DNA of 34,250 nucleotides from Comamonadaceae bacterium (lineage in GTDB: Bacteria > Pseudomonadota > Gammaproteobacteria > Burkholderiales > Burkholderiaceae_C), in NCBI GenBank assembly GCA_947451565.1, contig CANFZT010000006.1, positions 1 through 34,250 of the forward strand, given 5' to 3'. A program made the translations under genes and the position numbers. This document shows positions 1 through 7,052 of the stretch, piece after piece. Each line of letters opens with the position of its first letter. The stretch's first letter is position 1. Below the pieces are notes generated by a model. It saw only the letters and a list, made by a program, of their open reading frames with translations, did no database searches and had not been told where the DNA came from.

Positions 1-2
1 AC

Positions 3-311
3 GCGGCATTGATGTTGGCGAGCGTGGGATTGGCCAATGCCTACGGGCCCCAGGGCGTGCGTGTGAATGCCATCAACCCAGGTCTCACTTTGACTGACCG
101 CTTGCAAGAAGGCTTCGCCGCCGATGCGCGCATGCGCGGCGTGAGCACGCAAGAGGTGTTGAACCAAACCATTGCCAAGCTCCCTCTCGGGCGTATTGCG
201 ACCCCCGAAGAAATTGCCAATGCCACGGTATTTTTAGCCTCCTCAAAAGCCAGCTACATCACTGGCATTTGCATGAGCATGGATGGGGCACTGAATCCGA
301 TCGTGGTCTGA
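3..311 (+). CDS. SDR-family oxidoreductase, C-terminal part (5' end outside window)
   Basis: This is the C-terminal ~102 residues of a short-chain dehydrogenase/reductase. The frame is open to the left edge, so the Rossmann NAD(P)-binding half and the catalytic Tyr-Lys are missing. Visible family signatures are the strand after the active site (VRVNAINPGLTLTDRL, compare the usual VRVN.I.PG...T), then the LGRIATPEEIANATVFLAS segment and the YITGICMSMDGAL C-terminus, where most SDRs have a ...G....VDGG motif. Having MDGA instead of VDGG is a common variation. The substrate cannot be told from this part. pyrE lies convergently 23 bp downstream with no obvious terminator between them. Confidence is high for the family and nil for the specific substrate. 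Confidence 0.88.
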   Translation, partial: AALMLASVGLANAYGPQGVRVNAINPGLTLTDRLQEGFAADARMRGVSTQEVLNQTIAKLPLGRIATPEEIANATVFLASSKASYITGICMSMDGALNPIVV

Positions 312-334
312 GTCGCGGGCCACGCCACGCGCGC

Positions 335-1033
335 TTACTTGACGCCGTAACGCTCGCGGTACGCCTGCGTACGTGCCAGGTGCTCGCCCATGGCGTTGCC
401 GTCTTGTGCATTCAAGTACGTCAACAAATCGCTCAACTCTGCGATGGCGCACACCTGCAAGCCCACTTGCTCGCGCACGTATTGCACGGCGCTGTAGGGC
501 ACATCCTTCGTTGTGCCATCGGCTTGTTTTTCAGTTGCCATTTCTTGGCGATCCAAGGCAATCGCCACCGCGTGGGGCGTCGCGCCTGCTGCCTTGATGA
601 GGGCAATCGACTCGCGTGCGGCAGTCCCCGCGCTCATCACATCGTCCACGATCAACACGCGGCCCTTGAGCGGCGCACCCACCAAGCTGCCGCCTTCGCC
701 ATGGTCTTTGGCTTCTTTGCGGTTGTAGGCAAAAGGTACGTTCTTGCCCAAACGGGCCAATTCAATCGCTACGGCAGCGCCCAAAGGAATGCCTTTGTAG
801 GCGGGGCCAAAGATCATGTCGAACTCAATGCCGCTTTGCATCAAACGCTGCGCATAGAAGCTCGCCAACTTGCCTAACTTCGCGCCATCGTCAAACAAAC
901 CCGCATTGAAGAAGTAAGGGCTCATGCGGCCCGCCTTGGTTTTGAACTCCCCAAACTTCAACACGCCACAATCCAGCGAAAATTGCACAAACTCTTGTGC
1001 CAACACATCGTTGGCAGCGGCACTCTGACTCAT
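335..1033 (-). CDS. pyrE: orotate phosphoribosyltransferase
   Basis: Joins orotate to PRPP to give OMP, the fifth step of de novo UMP synthesis, in the cytoplasm. The 232-residue protein is near the usual length for proteobacterial PyrE (about 213-230). It shows the N-terminal FGEFKTKAGRMSPYFFNAG segment, the orotate/PRPP loop FGPAYKGIPLGAAVA, and the diagnostic PRPP-binding motif VLIVDDVMSAGTA at about residues 126-138. The ATG at 1033 is preceded on the minus strand by AAGGAA, 8 bases away. That Shine-Dalgarno sequence overlaps the start codon of the divergent exonuclease gene, as only 11 bp separate the two starts. Confidence 0.96.
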   Translation of the reverse strand: MSQSAAANDVLAQEFVQFSLDCGVLKFGEFKTKAGRMSPYFFNAGLFDDGAKLGKLASFYAQRLMQSGIEFDMIFGPAYKGIPLGAAVAIELARLGKNVPFAYNRKEAKDHGEGGSLVGAPLKGRVLIVDDVMSAGTAARESIALIKAAGATPHAVAIALDRQEMATEKQADGTTKDVPYSAVQYVREQVGLQVCAIAELSDLLTYLNAQDGNAMGEHLARTQAYRERYGVK

Positions 1034-1044
1034 GGGGAAATTCC

Positions 1045-1836
1045 TTGTTCAAACTAACCAGCCTCAACCTCAACGGTATTCGTTCGGCCGCCCGCAAGGG
1101 CGTGGAAGCTTGGCTCGAAAAAGCCAGCCCTGATTGTATTTGCGTCCAAGAAATCAAAGCCCAAGCGCCTGACGTCGAAGGCATATTCGACCGTTTGGCG
1201 GGTTTGCAAGGTCACTTTCACTACGCCGAAAAAAAAGGCTACTCGGGTGTGGGCGTGTACACACGGCATGAACCCAGCGACGTGATCGTCGGCTTTGACG
1301 GTGGCGAGTTCGACAGTGAGGGGCGCTATGTCGAACTGCGGTTTGACACACCTACCCAAAAACTCTCCATCATCAGCAGCTACTTTCCCAGCGGCTCCTC
1401 TGGCCCTGAGCGCCAAGAGGCGAAATACCGCTTTTTAGCCGCCATGTCGCCCCACCTCAGCGCCTTGAAGCAAACGCGCGAGTTTGTGCTGTGCGGCGAC
1501 ATCAACATCGCGCACAAGGAGGCCGACTTGAAGAACTGGAAGGGCAACCAAAAGAACAGCGGCTTCTTGCCCGAAGAGCGTGCATGGATGACCCAGCTCA
1601 CCACCCTAGGCGGCATCGTGGATGTGTACCGTCAACTCCAACCCGACACCACCGACGCTTGCTACACCTGGTGGAGCAACCGAGGCCAAGCCTATGCCAA
1701 CAACGTAGGTTGGCGCTTGGACTACCACCTGGCGACCCCCGCAGTGGCCGCCAAAGCGCGCCACGAGGCGATTTACAAAGATGAGAAATTTTCAGACCAT
1801 GCGCCCATCACCGTTGCGTATGAGGGGCTGATCTGA
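1045..1836 (+). CDS. xth: exodeoxyribonuclease III (AP endonuclease)
   Basis: A base-excision repair enzyme of the EEP fold: a double-strand 3'-5' exonuclease and AP endonuclease. Visible motifs in order are LTSLNLNGIRSA at the N-terminus, CVQEIKAQ with the metal-binding Glu, GDINIAHKEADLKN with the catalytic Asp-Asn pair, DYHLATP, and the C-terminal SDHAPI with the catalytic Asp-His. I chose TTG at 1045 (263 aa): it places the conserved LFKLTSLNLNG segment at the N-terminus and has GGGGAAA 4 bases upstream. An in-frame ATG at 997 would add 16 non-conserved residues and run into pyrE on the other strand. The 3' end is 8 bp from the convergent MAPEG gene. Confidence 0.93.
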   Translation: MFKLTSLNLNGIRSAARKGVEAWLEKASPDCICVQEIKAQAPDVEGIFDRLAGLQGHFHYAEKKGYSGVGVYTRHEPSDVIVGFDGGEFDSEGRYVELRFDTPTQKLSIISSYFPSGSSGPERQEAKYRFLAAMSPHLSALKQTREFVLCGDINIAHKEADLKNWKGNQKNSGFLPEERAWMTQLTTLGGIVDVYRQLQPDTTDACYTWWSNRGQAYANNVGWRLDYHLATPAVAAKARHEAIYKDEKFSDHAPITVAYEGLI

Positions 1837-1844
1837 ATTTCGAA

Positions 1845-2249
1845 TCAAGCCAAAGCCATCACCCGATACACCACCCAAGCGACGTTGACAATCGCCGACA
1901 AGGCCAGGGCCGCAAAAGTAAGCTTCATGCCTCTGACCCGTTGGGTGAAATTAGGCGGGGGCTCGTTGATACCTTTGGCATGAAAGTAACGCCCAGCCAC
2001 GAGCAAGGCACCCAACACGGCCACCAGCCCCCACGGAGCACCGTTGAGCTCCAGAGCGCCGATCAAAAACAGACCCAACGGCACGTATTCAGCAAAGTTG
2101 CCGTGCGCGCGTATGGCTCTTTCAAGCTCGTCCACGCCTCCCGCACCCAAAGAGACCTTGTTCTTGCGCCGAAAACCAATCACATTGAATGAGAGTTTGA
2201 TGAACATCAATGCCAAGATGCTGGCAAAAACAGCGGTTGTCAAAAGCAT
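1845..2249 (-). CDS. MAPEG-family integral membrane protein
   Basis: A 134-residue protein of the MAPEG family (membrane-associated proteins in eicosanoid and glutathione metabolism). Four hydrophobic helices are visible, at about residues 3-24, 53-70, 73-90 and 108-130. The family signature lies between helices 1 and 2: FRRKNKVSLGAGGVDELERAIRAHGNFAEY, in which the R.H.N.E.... core contributes glutathione and trimer contacts in characterised members. Bacterial relatives such as YecN are mostly uncharacterised, so no reaction is claimed. It starts 23 bp after the ureG stop on the same strand and could be read through from the urease operon, though nothing links it functionally to urea. Confidence 0.85.
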   Translation of the reverse strand: MLLTTAVFASILALMFIKLSFNVIGFRRKNKVSLGAGGVDELERAIRAHGNFAEYVPLGLFLIGALELNGAPWGLVAVLGALLVAGRYFHAKGINEPPPNFTQRVRGMKLTFAALALSAIVNVAWVVYRVMALA

Positions 2250-2272
2250 GGCTTACTCCTATTTTTCAAGCA

Positions 2273-2926
2273 TCACACCAACATCCCCTTGGCCTCAATG
2301 AATTTGACCACGGCTTGCAAGCCGTCCAAGGTGCGTAAATTGGTCATCACAAAAGGCTTCAAGCCACTGGCGTTGGTGCGCATGCGAATGGTATCGGCTT
2401 CCATCACCGACAAGTCCGCCCCCACATGCGGCGCTAAGTCTGTTTTGTTGATGATGAACAAATCGCTCTTGGTGATGCCCGGGCCACCCTTGCGTGGAAT
2501 TTTTTCACCCGCCGCCACGTCGATCACATAAATCGTCAAGTCGCTCAACTCAGGGCTGAAAGTGGCCGCCAAGTTGTCGCCACCGCTCTCGATGAACACC
2601 ACATCGGCATCGGGAAAATCGACCAACATGCGGTCGATGGCTTCAAGGTTAATCGATGCATCTTCGCGAATCGCCGTGTGCGGACAGCCGCCCGTTTCCA
2701 CACCCATGATGCGCTCCGCAGGCAACGCACCGCTGATGGTCAACAAGCGTTGGTCTTCCTTGGTGTAGATGTCGTTGGTGATAGCCACGAGGTCGTATTT
2801 TTCTCGCATGGCTTTGCACAGCATTTCCAACAAGGTGGTTTTGCCAGAGCCCACAGGCCCGCCGATGCCCACGCGCAAAGGTGGCAGTTTTTTGGTGCGG
2901 TGCGCGATGGTGTGTAAGTGCTTCAT
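2273..2926 (-). CDS. ureG: urease accessory GTPase UreG
   Basis: A SIMIBI-class GTPase that carries nickel and drives its GTP-dependent insertion into apo-urease with UreD and UreF. The 217-residue protein has a P-loop at about residues 19-29 ([12 protein letters not shown]), the nickel-binding Cys-Pro-His in METGGCPH-type context ([17 protein letters not shown]), a Walker B/switch region ending [17 protein letters not shown], and the guanine-specificity NKTD motif (FIINKTDLA). It lacks the long His-rich N-terminus seen in some UreG; here that histidine load sits on UreE instead. The start overlaps the ureF stop by 4 bp (ATGA), which indicates translational coupling. It is the last ure gene of the minus-strand operon. 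Confidence 0.98.
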   Translation of the reverse strand: MKHLHTIAHRTKKLPPLRVGIGGPVGSGKTTLLEMLCKAMREKYDLVAITNDIYTKEDQRLLTISGALPAERIMGVETGGCPHTAIREDASINLEAIDRMLVDFPDADVVFIESGGDNLAATFSPELSDLTIYVIDVAAGEKIPRKGGPGITKSDLFIINKTDLAPHVGADLSVMEADTIRMRTNASGLKPFVMTNLRTLDGLQAVVKFIEAKGMLV

Positions 2927-3660
2927 GATCGGAACAGTCGAGAGTATTGGGTTTCATGTTGGGCCGAAAGAATGGCCAGCATAGGGGAGAAGGCTTGGCG
3001 CGTGTCGTCCGTCACCTGCATGGCGTGACTGACTGCGGGGGCGATGTGTTGGGCGAGTTGGGTCAACATGCGCTGCCCCGAGTTTTGCCCCAGCGGGACC
3101 GACTTGATGGCGGCTTGCACCATGTTCTCAGCCCAGCCAAACGCATAGGCTTGCAAGCATTGTTCTAGGGGTGCGCCGGTGCGTGACAAGGCCAACGCAA
3201 ACATCAGCGGATAGGTGGGTACCCAACGGTTGCACAGGGCGATGGTGTCTGCATCGATGGCCTCTTGGTTGCGCAGCCACTCCAGCATGGAGCGACCCAT
3301 TTGCTCGCTTTGCAAGCGCAGCTCGGCGCTCTCGCGTGTGGCGTGTACCCATTGGCTCAAGGCTTGCAAGCGCGTCACATCATGCTGCTGCCACGCCGTC
3401 ACCATCTGGCCCAACACCGCCATGTCACCACGCGATTGGGTCAGGTGCAATTGGTCAACCAACCACGCAGCGGCGCTGTGTTCGTCATGCACGAGGCCAT
3501 GGTCGATGGCAGCTTCTAAACCTTCGGAATATGAGAAGCCGCCAATTGGCAAAGCGGGCGAAGCCAGCCAAATGAGTTGAAGCAGCGCGGGCGTGGCAGC
3601 AGGCGCTGTGATGGGCGCATCAGTGGTCATGCTGGCAATGGGGGCCGTGTACATGGCCAT
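2923..3660 (-). CDS. ureF: urease accessory protein UreF
   Basis: UreF bridges UreD and UreG in the nickel-insertion complex and acts as a GTPase-gating factor. The conserved core begins [26 protein letters not shown] and continues through WLVDQLHL and the all-helical body to [22 protein letters not shown], a typical UreF C-terminus. The frame stays open up to 3747, but the extra N-terminal residues there are the reverse reading of the ureE histidine tail. I chose the ATG at 3660 (245 aa) because AGGAA lies 10 bases upstream; ATGs at 3654 and 3630 are alternatives. With any of these, the gene starts inside ureE, sharing its last ~10-40 bp in another frame. Confidence 0.94.
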   Translation of the reverse strand: MAMYTAPIASMTTDAPITAPAATPALLQLIWLASPALPIGGFSYSEGLEAAIDHGLVHDEHSAAAWLVDQLHLTQSRGDMAVLGQMVTAWQQHDVTRLQALSQWVHATRESAELRLQSEQMGRSMLEWLRNQEAIDADTIALCNRWVPTYPLMFALALSRTGAPLEQCLQAYAFGWAENMVQAAIKSVPLGQNSGQRMLTQLAQHIAPAVSHAMQVTDDTRQAFSPMLAILSAQHETQYSRLFRS

Positions 3661-4171
3661 GCGCTGTGTGTTCCTGCGTGTGCGAATGTCCGTGTCCGTG
3701 CCCGTGTGAGTGGCCTTGGCTGCTGTACGCACCGCCTTCAGGTTCAAACGCTTCTTGCACGGCCACCACCGTCATGTGCATGGCACGCAGCATGTCCGCC
3801 AACACATGGTCGGGCTCGATCTTCAAATGGTCAGGCTTGAGTTCAATCGGCACATGGCGGTTGCCAAGGTGATAGGCCGCACGCGTCAAATCAAAAGGTG
3901 AGCCATGCTCTGCACAGGCGGTGATGCGCAGCACTGCTTGCGGTGCAGCCAGCACGCGCACGAGCGAGCCGTCTTCCAGCACCAGCACATCGCCGCCACG
4001 CACCAGGGTGCCGCGTGGCAAAAAGACGCCCAAGGCGCGGCCCGTCGAATCCGTCGCATCAAAGCGGCTTTTTTGGCGCACATCCCAATCCAGCTCTACC
4101 GTGGCCGCACGTTTGACCAAGGCAGCGGCCAAGCCTTGACCGCCTGCAATCAATTTAGAACAAGTGAGCAT
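3620..4171 (-). CDS. ureE: urease nickel metallochaperone UreE with His-rich tail
   Basis: UreE binds nickel and hands it to UreG and the urease maturation complex. The 183-residue protein has the N-terminal peptide-binding-like domain (residues ~1-75, with [26 protein letters not shown]) and the metal-binding domain with [13 protein letters not shown], containing the conserved HLGNRH motif at about residues 101-106. The C-terminus, from about residue 154, is a histidine-rich tail ([10 protein letters not shown]... ending HCQHDH) with 12 His and one Cys in about 29 residues, as in nickel-storing UreE of Klebsiella type. The start is 10 bp after the ureC stop. The tail-coding DNA is also read in another frame as the ureF start region. 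Confidence 0.97.
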   Translation of the reverse strand: MLTCSKLIAGGQGLAAALVKRAATVELDWDVRQKSRFDATDSTGRALGVFLPRGTLVRGGDVLVLEDGSLVRVLAAPQAVLRITACAEHGSPFDLTRAAYHLGNRHVPIELKPDHLKIEPDHVLADMLRAMHMTVVAVQEAFEPEGGAYSSQGHSHGHGHGHSHTQEHTAHGHVHGPHCQHDH

Positions 4172-4181
4172 CAGAACCTAG

Positions 4182-5924
4182 TTAAAACAAGAAGTAGCGT
4201 TGGGTCATGGGCAAACTCACCGCAGGTTCGCAAGTGAGCAAATGACCATCGGCGCGCACCGCATAGGTTTGTGCATCCACCTCCATGCGCGGCGCGTAGT
4301 CGTTGTGAATCATGTCACGTTTGCCGACGCTGCGGATGTTTCTCACCGCACTCAGCGTTTTGTGCAAGCCAAACTTCTGCCCAATGCCCGCAGCCAAGCC
4401 CGCTTGCGACACAAAGGTCAGTGAGCCTCGGTGCAAGGCACCACCATACGCGCCAAACATCGGGCGGTAATGCACGGGCTGGGGCGTGGGGATGGACGCA
4501 TTCGGGTCGCCCATCGCGGCCATCGCAATGAAGCCCCCTTTCAAAATGATGCTGGGCTTGATGCCAAAGAACGCCGGCTTCCACACCACCAAGTCGGCCC
4601 ACTTGCCCACTTCCACGCTGCCCACTTCGTGGCTGATGCCGTGTGCGATGGATGGGTTGATGGTGTACTTGGCGATGTAGCGTTTGACACGGAAGTTGTC
4701 ATGGCGGTCGGTGTCGCCAGGCAATTGACCCCGCTGCGCTTTCATCTTGTGTGCGGTTTGCCAAGTGCGGATGATCACTTCGCCCACACGTCCCATGGCT
4801 TGGCTGTCGCTGCTCATCATGCTGATGGCACCGAGGTCGTGCAAGATGTCTTCGGCGGCAATCGTCTCGCGGCGAATGCGGCTTTCGGCAAAGGCCAAGT
4901 CTTCCGCAATCGCGGGGTCGAGGTGATGACACACCATGAGCATGTCCACATGCTCGTCGAGTGTGTTCACCGTGTACGGGCGCGTGGGGTTGGTGGAGCT
5001 GGGCAGTACATTGGCCTCGCCCACCACTTTCAAAATATCGGGCGCATGGCCACCACCCGCACCTTCGGTGTGGAAAGTGTGGATGGTGCGGCCCTTGAAA
5101 GCCGCCACCGTGTCTTCCACAAAGCCCGACTCGTTGAGCGTGTCGGTGTGGATGGCCACTTGCGTGTCCGTGGCTTCGGCCACGTTCAAACAGTTGTCAA
5201 TCGCGGCGGGCGTGGTGCCCCAGTCCTCATGCAGCTTTAAACCAATGGCACCTGCGTTGATTTGCTCGTGCAACGAATCGGGCAGGGCCGCGTTGCCTTT
5301 GCCTAAGAAGCCGAGGTTCATCGGAAAGGCATCCGCCGCTTGCAACATGCGTTCGATGTTCCAAGCGCCGGGTGTGCAGGTGGTGGCGAAGGTGCCGGTG
5401 GCGGGGCCTGTGCCACCACCCAACATAGTGGTCACACCACTGGTCAAGGCTTCTTCAATTTGCTGCGGTGCGATGAAGTGGATGTGCGTGTCCACACCGC
5501 CTGCGGTGACGATGTTGCCTTCACAGCTGATGACTTCGGTGCCGGGGCCAATCACAATGTCTACGCCCGGTTGTGTGTCGGGATTGCCCGCTTTGCCAAT
5601 GGCCACAATGCGACCGCCTTTTAAACCAATGTCGGCTTTGACGATGCCCCAGTGATCGATGATGAGTGCGTTGGTCATCACGGTGTCCACGGCGCCGCCG
5701 GCTTGCGGGCCAGTGCCTGCGCCGTCGCGTGTGCGCTGCGACTGCGCCATGCCATCGCGGATGGTTTTGCCGCCGCCGAACTTCACCTCTTCGCCATAGC
5801 CACCGGCTTGCAGCGTGAAGTCTTTTTCAACTTCAATGACCAAGTTGGTATCTGCCAAGCGCAGACGGTCGCCCACGGTGGGGCCATACATTTCTGCGTA
5901 AGCGCGTTTGCCGATGGTTGCCAT
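4182..5924 (-). CDS. ureC: urease alpha subunit (catalytic)
   Basis: The dinickel catalytic subunit that hydrolyses urea to ammonia and carbamate. All metal and catalytic residues are present: His147 and His149 (THIHF), carbamylated Lys230 ([10 protein letters not shown]), His232, His259 (VAIHTD), His285 (HTFHTEG), the flap MVCHHLD with Cys332 and catalytic His333, and Asp373 (MSSDSQAMG). Compared with Klebsiella numbering from memory (134/136/217/219/246/272/320/360), every residue is offset by exactly +13. The extra residues lie before His147: about four at LQAGG (residues ~38-42) and about nine in a Gly-rich loop at ~65-79. The protein is 580 aa against the usual ~567-572. Its start overlaps the ureB stop (TGATG), and its C-terminus PMTQRYFLF is canonical. 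Confidence 0.99.
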   Translation of the reverse strand: MATIGKRAYAEMYGPTVGDRLRLADTNLVIEVEKDFTLQAGGYGEEVKFGGGKTIRDGMAQSQRTRDGAGTGPQAGGAVDTVMTNALIIDHWGIVKADIGLKGGRIVAIGKAGNPDTQPGVDIVIGPGTEVISCEGNIVTAGGVDTHIHFIAPQQIEEALTSGVTTMLGGGTGPATGTFATTCTPGAWNIERMLQAADAFPMNLGFLGKGNAALPDSLHEQINAGAIGLKLHEDWGTTPAAIDNCLNVAEATDTQVAIHTDTLNESGFVEDTVAAFKGRTIHTFHTEGAGGGHAPDILKVVGEANVLPSSTNPTRPYTVNTLDEHVDMLMVCHHLDPAIAEDLAFAESRIRRETIAAEDILHDLGAISMMSSDSQAMGRVGEVIIRTWQTAHKMKAQRGQLPGDTDRHDNFRVKRYIAKYTINPSIAHGISHEVGSVEVGKWADLVVWKPAFFGIKPSIILKGGFIAMAAMGDPNASIPTPQPVHYRPMFGAYGGALHRGSLTFVSQAGLAAGIGQKFGLHKTLSAVRNIRSVGKRDMIHNDYAPRMEVDAQTYAVRADGHLLTCEPAVSLPMTQRYFLF

Positions 5925-6253
5925 CAGATGTTTCCTTTGCGTGACGCGTCGACAGAGCCGTTCACCAAACCGCGAAAACCAAACACTTGGCGATCGCCAC
6001 TCAAGTCCACCAGTTCGACCGTGCGTTGTTGGCCCGGCTCAAAGCGCACAGCGGTACCTGACGCAATGTTCAGCCGCATGCCATGTGCGGCGTCGCGGTC
6101 GAAACTCAGACCCGCATTGGTTTCTGCAAAGTGGTAGTGCGAGCCCACTTGAATGGGTCGGTCGCTGGCGTTTTGCACCACGAGTGTGTGCATGCGTCGG
6201 CCTGGGTTGAGGGCGTGCTCGCCCTCGTCAATCAACAGTTCACCGGGTGTCAT
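5924..6253 (-). CDS. ureB: urease beta subunit
   Basis: A structural subunit of the (UreABC)3 urease trimer, placed at the surface near the active-site channel. The 109 residues show the family signatures: N-terminal [39 protein letters not shown], and the C-terminal [12 protein letters not shown] chose the ATG at 6253 because MTPGEL matches the conserved MIPGEL start and GTGAG lies a few bases upstream; an ATG two codons earlier (6259) is the alternative. The gene overlaps ureC by one base (TGATG). It is separated from ureA by a small membrane-protein ORF, so ureA and ureB are neither adjacent nor fused. Confidence 0.97.
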   Translation of the reverse strand: MTPGELLIDEGEHALNPGRRMHTLVVQNASDRPIQVGSHYHFAETNAGLSFDRDAAHGMRLNIASGTAVRFEPGQQRTVELVDLSGDRQVFGFRGLVNGSVDASRKGNI

Positions 6254-6265
6254 GTACATCTCACT

Positions 6266-6430
6266 TTATTTGCCACGGCCCATCCACCACATGGCGACAA
6301 CGACAGCAAGCGCTGCCAAAAAGCCCCAAGCATCGGTGGCGTGGTAGTGCGAAGCGCCTTCGATGCCGTGGCCTTCATGGGCGTGTGCGAACACAGGCAA
6401 AAGGATTAAAACAAAAATCAAACGTTCCAT
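6266..6430 (-). CDS. small His-rich membrane/secreted ORF between ureA and ureB
   Basis: A 54-residue ORF in the 197-bp gap between ureA and ureB. From the ATG at 6430 it reads as a signal-like hydrophobic stretch (residues 1-16, ending VFAHA), a short histidine-rich segment (HEGHG..., then SHYH at about 27-30), and a second hydrophobic helix (WGFLAALAVVVAMWW, ~36-50) ending in a positive GRGK. This would be a tiny inner-membrane protein with a metal-binding-like periplasmic loop, or a cleaved one-TM protein. An upstream TTG at 6451 would overlap ureA by 8 bp. No Shine-Dalgarno sequence is clear for either start. The tight spacing and the operon position support a real gene. A role in nickel handling or urea/ammonia passage is a guess from location and histidines. 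Confidence 0.7.
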   Translation of the reverse strand: MERLIFVLILLPVFAHAHEGHGIEGASHYHATDAWGFLAALAVVVAMWWMGRGK

Positions 6431-6443
6431 GAGGGTGGCGCTT

Positions 6444-6746
6444 TCAAACAATGGGTTGGTGCACGGTCACGAGCTTGGTGCCGTCGGGGAAAGTGGCTTC
6501 GACTTGGATATCCGGAATCATCTCGGCCACGCCGTCCATCACATCCGCGCGGGTCAGCACGTTGCGACCAGCACTCATAAGCTGAGCCACGGTTTTGCCG
6601 TCGCGCGCGCCTTCCATCACAGCGGCACTGATGAGCGCGACCGCCTCGGGGTAGTTGAGTTTGAGGCCACGGGCTTGTCGACGCTCGGCCAGCAAAGCGG
6701 CCGTGAAGATCAAGAGCTTGTCTTTTTCGCGGGGAGTGAGTTCCAT
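6444..6746 (-). CDS. ureA: urease gamma subunit
   Basis: The smallest urease structural subunit (100 aa, the standard length). It begins with the canonical [17 protein letters not shown] and contains [17 protein letters not shown] and [30 protein letters not shown], all diagnostic. The frame remains open upstream to 6857, but those residues have no UreA character, so the conserved ATG at 6746 is taken as the start. No good Shine-Dalgarno sequence precedes it. A sigma-54-like element on the minus strand (6762-6776) would start transcription only about 4-5 bases before this ATG, so either the message is nearly leaderless or a promoter further upstream is used. Confidence 0.97.
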   Translation of the reverse strand: MELTPREKDKLLIFTAALLAERRQARGLKLNYPEAVALISAAVMEGARDGKTVAQLMSAGRNVLTRADVMDGVAEMIPDIQVEATFPDGTKLVTVHQPIV

Positions 6747-6761
6747 AGTGGCTTTGACTAT

Positions 6762-6776
6762 GCAACTTGCGTGCCC
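6762..6776 (-). promoter_or_regulatory. candidate sigma-54 promoter for ureA
   Basis: The minus strand reads GGGCAC-GCAAG-TTGC, compared with the consensus TGGCAC-N5-TTGC. Only the first T differs, and the invariant GG (-24) and GC (-12) are present at the right spacing. The predicted transcription start is near 6750-6751, leaving a leader of only about 4-5 nt before the ureA ATG. This makes the site less certain than the urtA one. Confidence 0.45.
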
Positions 6777-6859
6777 TGTTTTGCAGGATGCCAGAGGCGC
6801 CAAGTGCATGCTTTGGTGCACGAAACCTGTCTTGGTGCGCACATCGTCACACCTCAAGT

Positions 6860-6876
6860 TGCGCCAGCTTGGTGCA
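6860..6876. promoter_or_regulatory. NtrC-like enhancer site
   Basis: TGCGCCAGCTTGGTGCA differs at one position from the NtrC-type palindrome TGCACC-N5-GGTGCA. Its centre (6868) is about 127 bp upstream of the predicted urtA start site and about 117 bp from the predicted ureA start site, a usual enhancer distance for NtrC/sigma-54 activation. Confidence 0.6.
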
Positions 6877-6901
6877 TCGTCCTTAAGTTGAACTTTATTG
6901 G

Positions 6902-6918
6902 TGCACGTGCGCGGTGTT
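6902..6918. promoter_or_regulatory. weaker NtrC-like site
   Basis: TGCACGTGCGCGGTGTT matches the GCAC-N7-GTG core with a degenerate right end (GTGTT instead of GTGCA). It is offset about 42 bp (four helical turns) from the better site at 6860-6876, compatible with cooperative NtrC binding. The match alone is weak. Confidence 0.35.
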
Positions 6919-6968
6919 TGTGATGCACCTTATAGCGAAGCAATTTTTCAGCTAGGAGAAGTGGGCGT

Positions 6969-6983
6969 TGGCACAGGCTTTGC
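6969..6983 (+). promoter_or_regulatory. sigma-54 promoter of urtABCDE
   Basis: TGGCAC-AGGCT-TTGC is an exact match to the TGGCAC-N5-TTGC core. The predicted transcription start is near 6995, leaving a 58-nt leader with the TTGGAGTG Shine-Dalgarno sequence before the urtA ATG at 7053. NtrC-like sites lie 84-127 bp upstream of the start site. This implies expression under nitrogen limitation. Confidence 0.75.
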
Positions 6984-7052
6984 GATAGCTGTTGTGAAGC
7001 GCACCGTTACCGCGAGCGCCGAACCAACCCTTAATTTTTGGAGTGAACCCCC

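Larger units (their letters stand above)
6747..7052. promoter_or_regulatory. divergent ureA/urtA control region (306 bp)
   Basis: This non-coding region between the divergent urease and urea-transporter operons is rich in TTGGTGC-type half sites (around 6815, 6832, 6870 and 6899, plus TGCACC near 6925). It carries a near-consensus sigma-54 promoter pointing at urtA and a weaker mirror-image one pointing at ureA, with NtrC-like 17-mers between them at roughly equal distance (~117-127 bp) from both predicted start sites. The individual elements are listed separately. I read the region as a shared nitrogen-limitation enhancer. This is motif-based and untested. Confidence 0.7.

Noticed and set aside
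3661-3747. Longer UreF starting at 3747
   Set aside because: The residues are the out-of-frame reading of the UreE His tail and have no UreF similarity.
4431-5240. A 269-codon plus-strand frame opposite ureC
   Set aside because: It shows only the His/Gly-rich composition expected from reading ureC backwards, with no motif, and it covers the conserved catalytic region.
6805-6820. TGCATGCTTTGGTGCA as another NtrC site
   Set aside because: The half-site spacing is one base short of the 17-bp consensus; kept only as one of the half-site cluster.
6747-6857. Longer UreA with 37 extra N-terminal residues
   Set aside because: UreA starts MELTPREK in all families known to me; the extension falls in the regulatory region.
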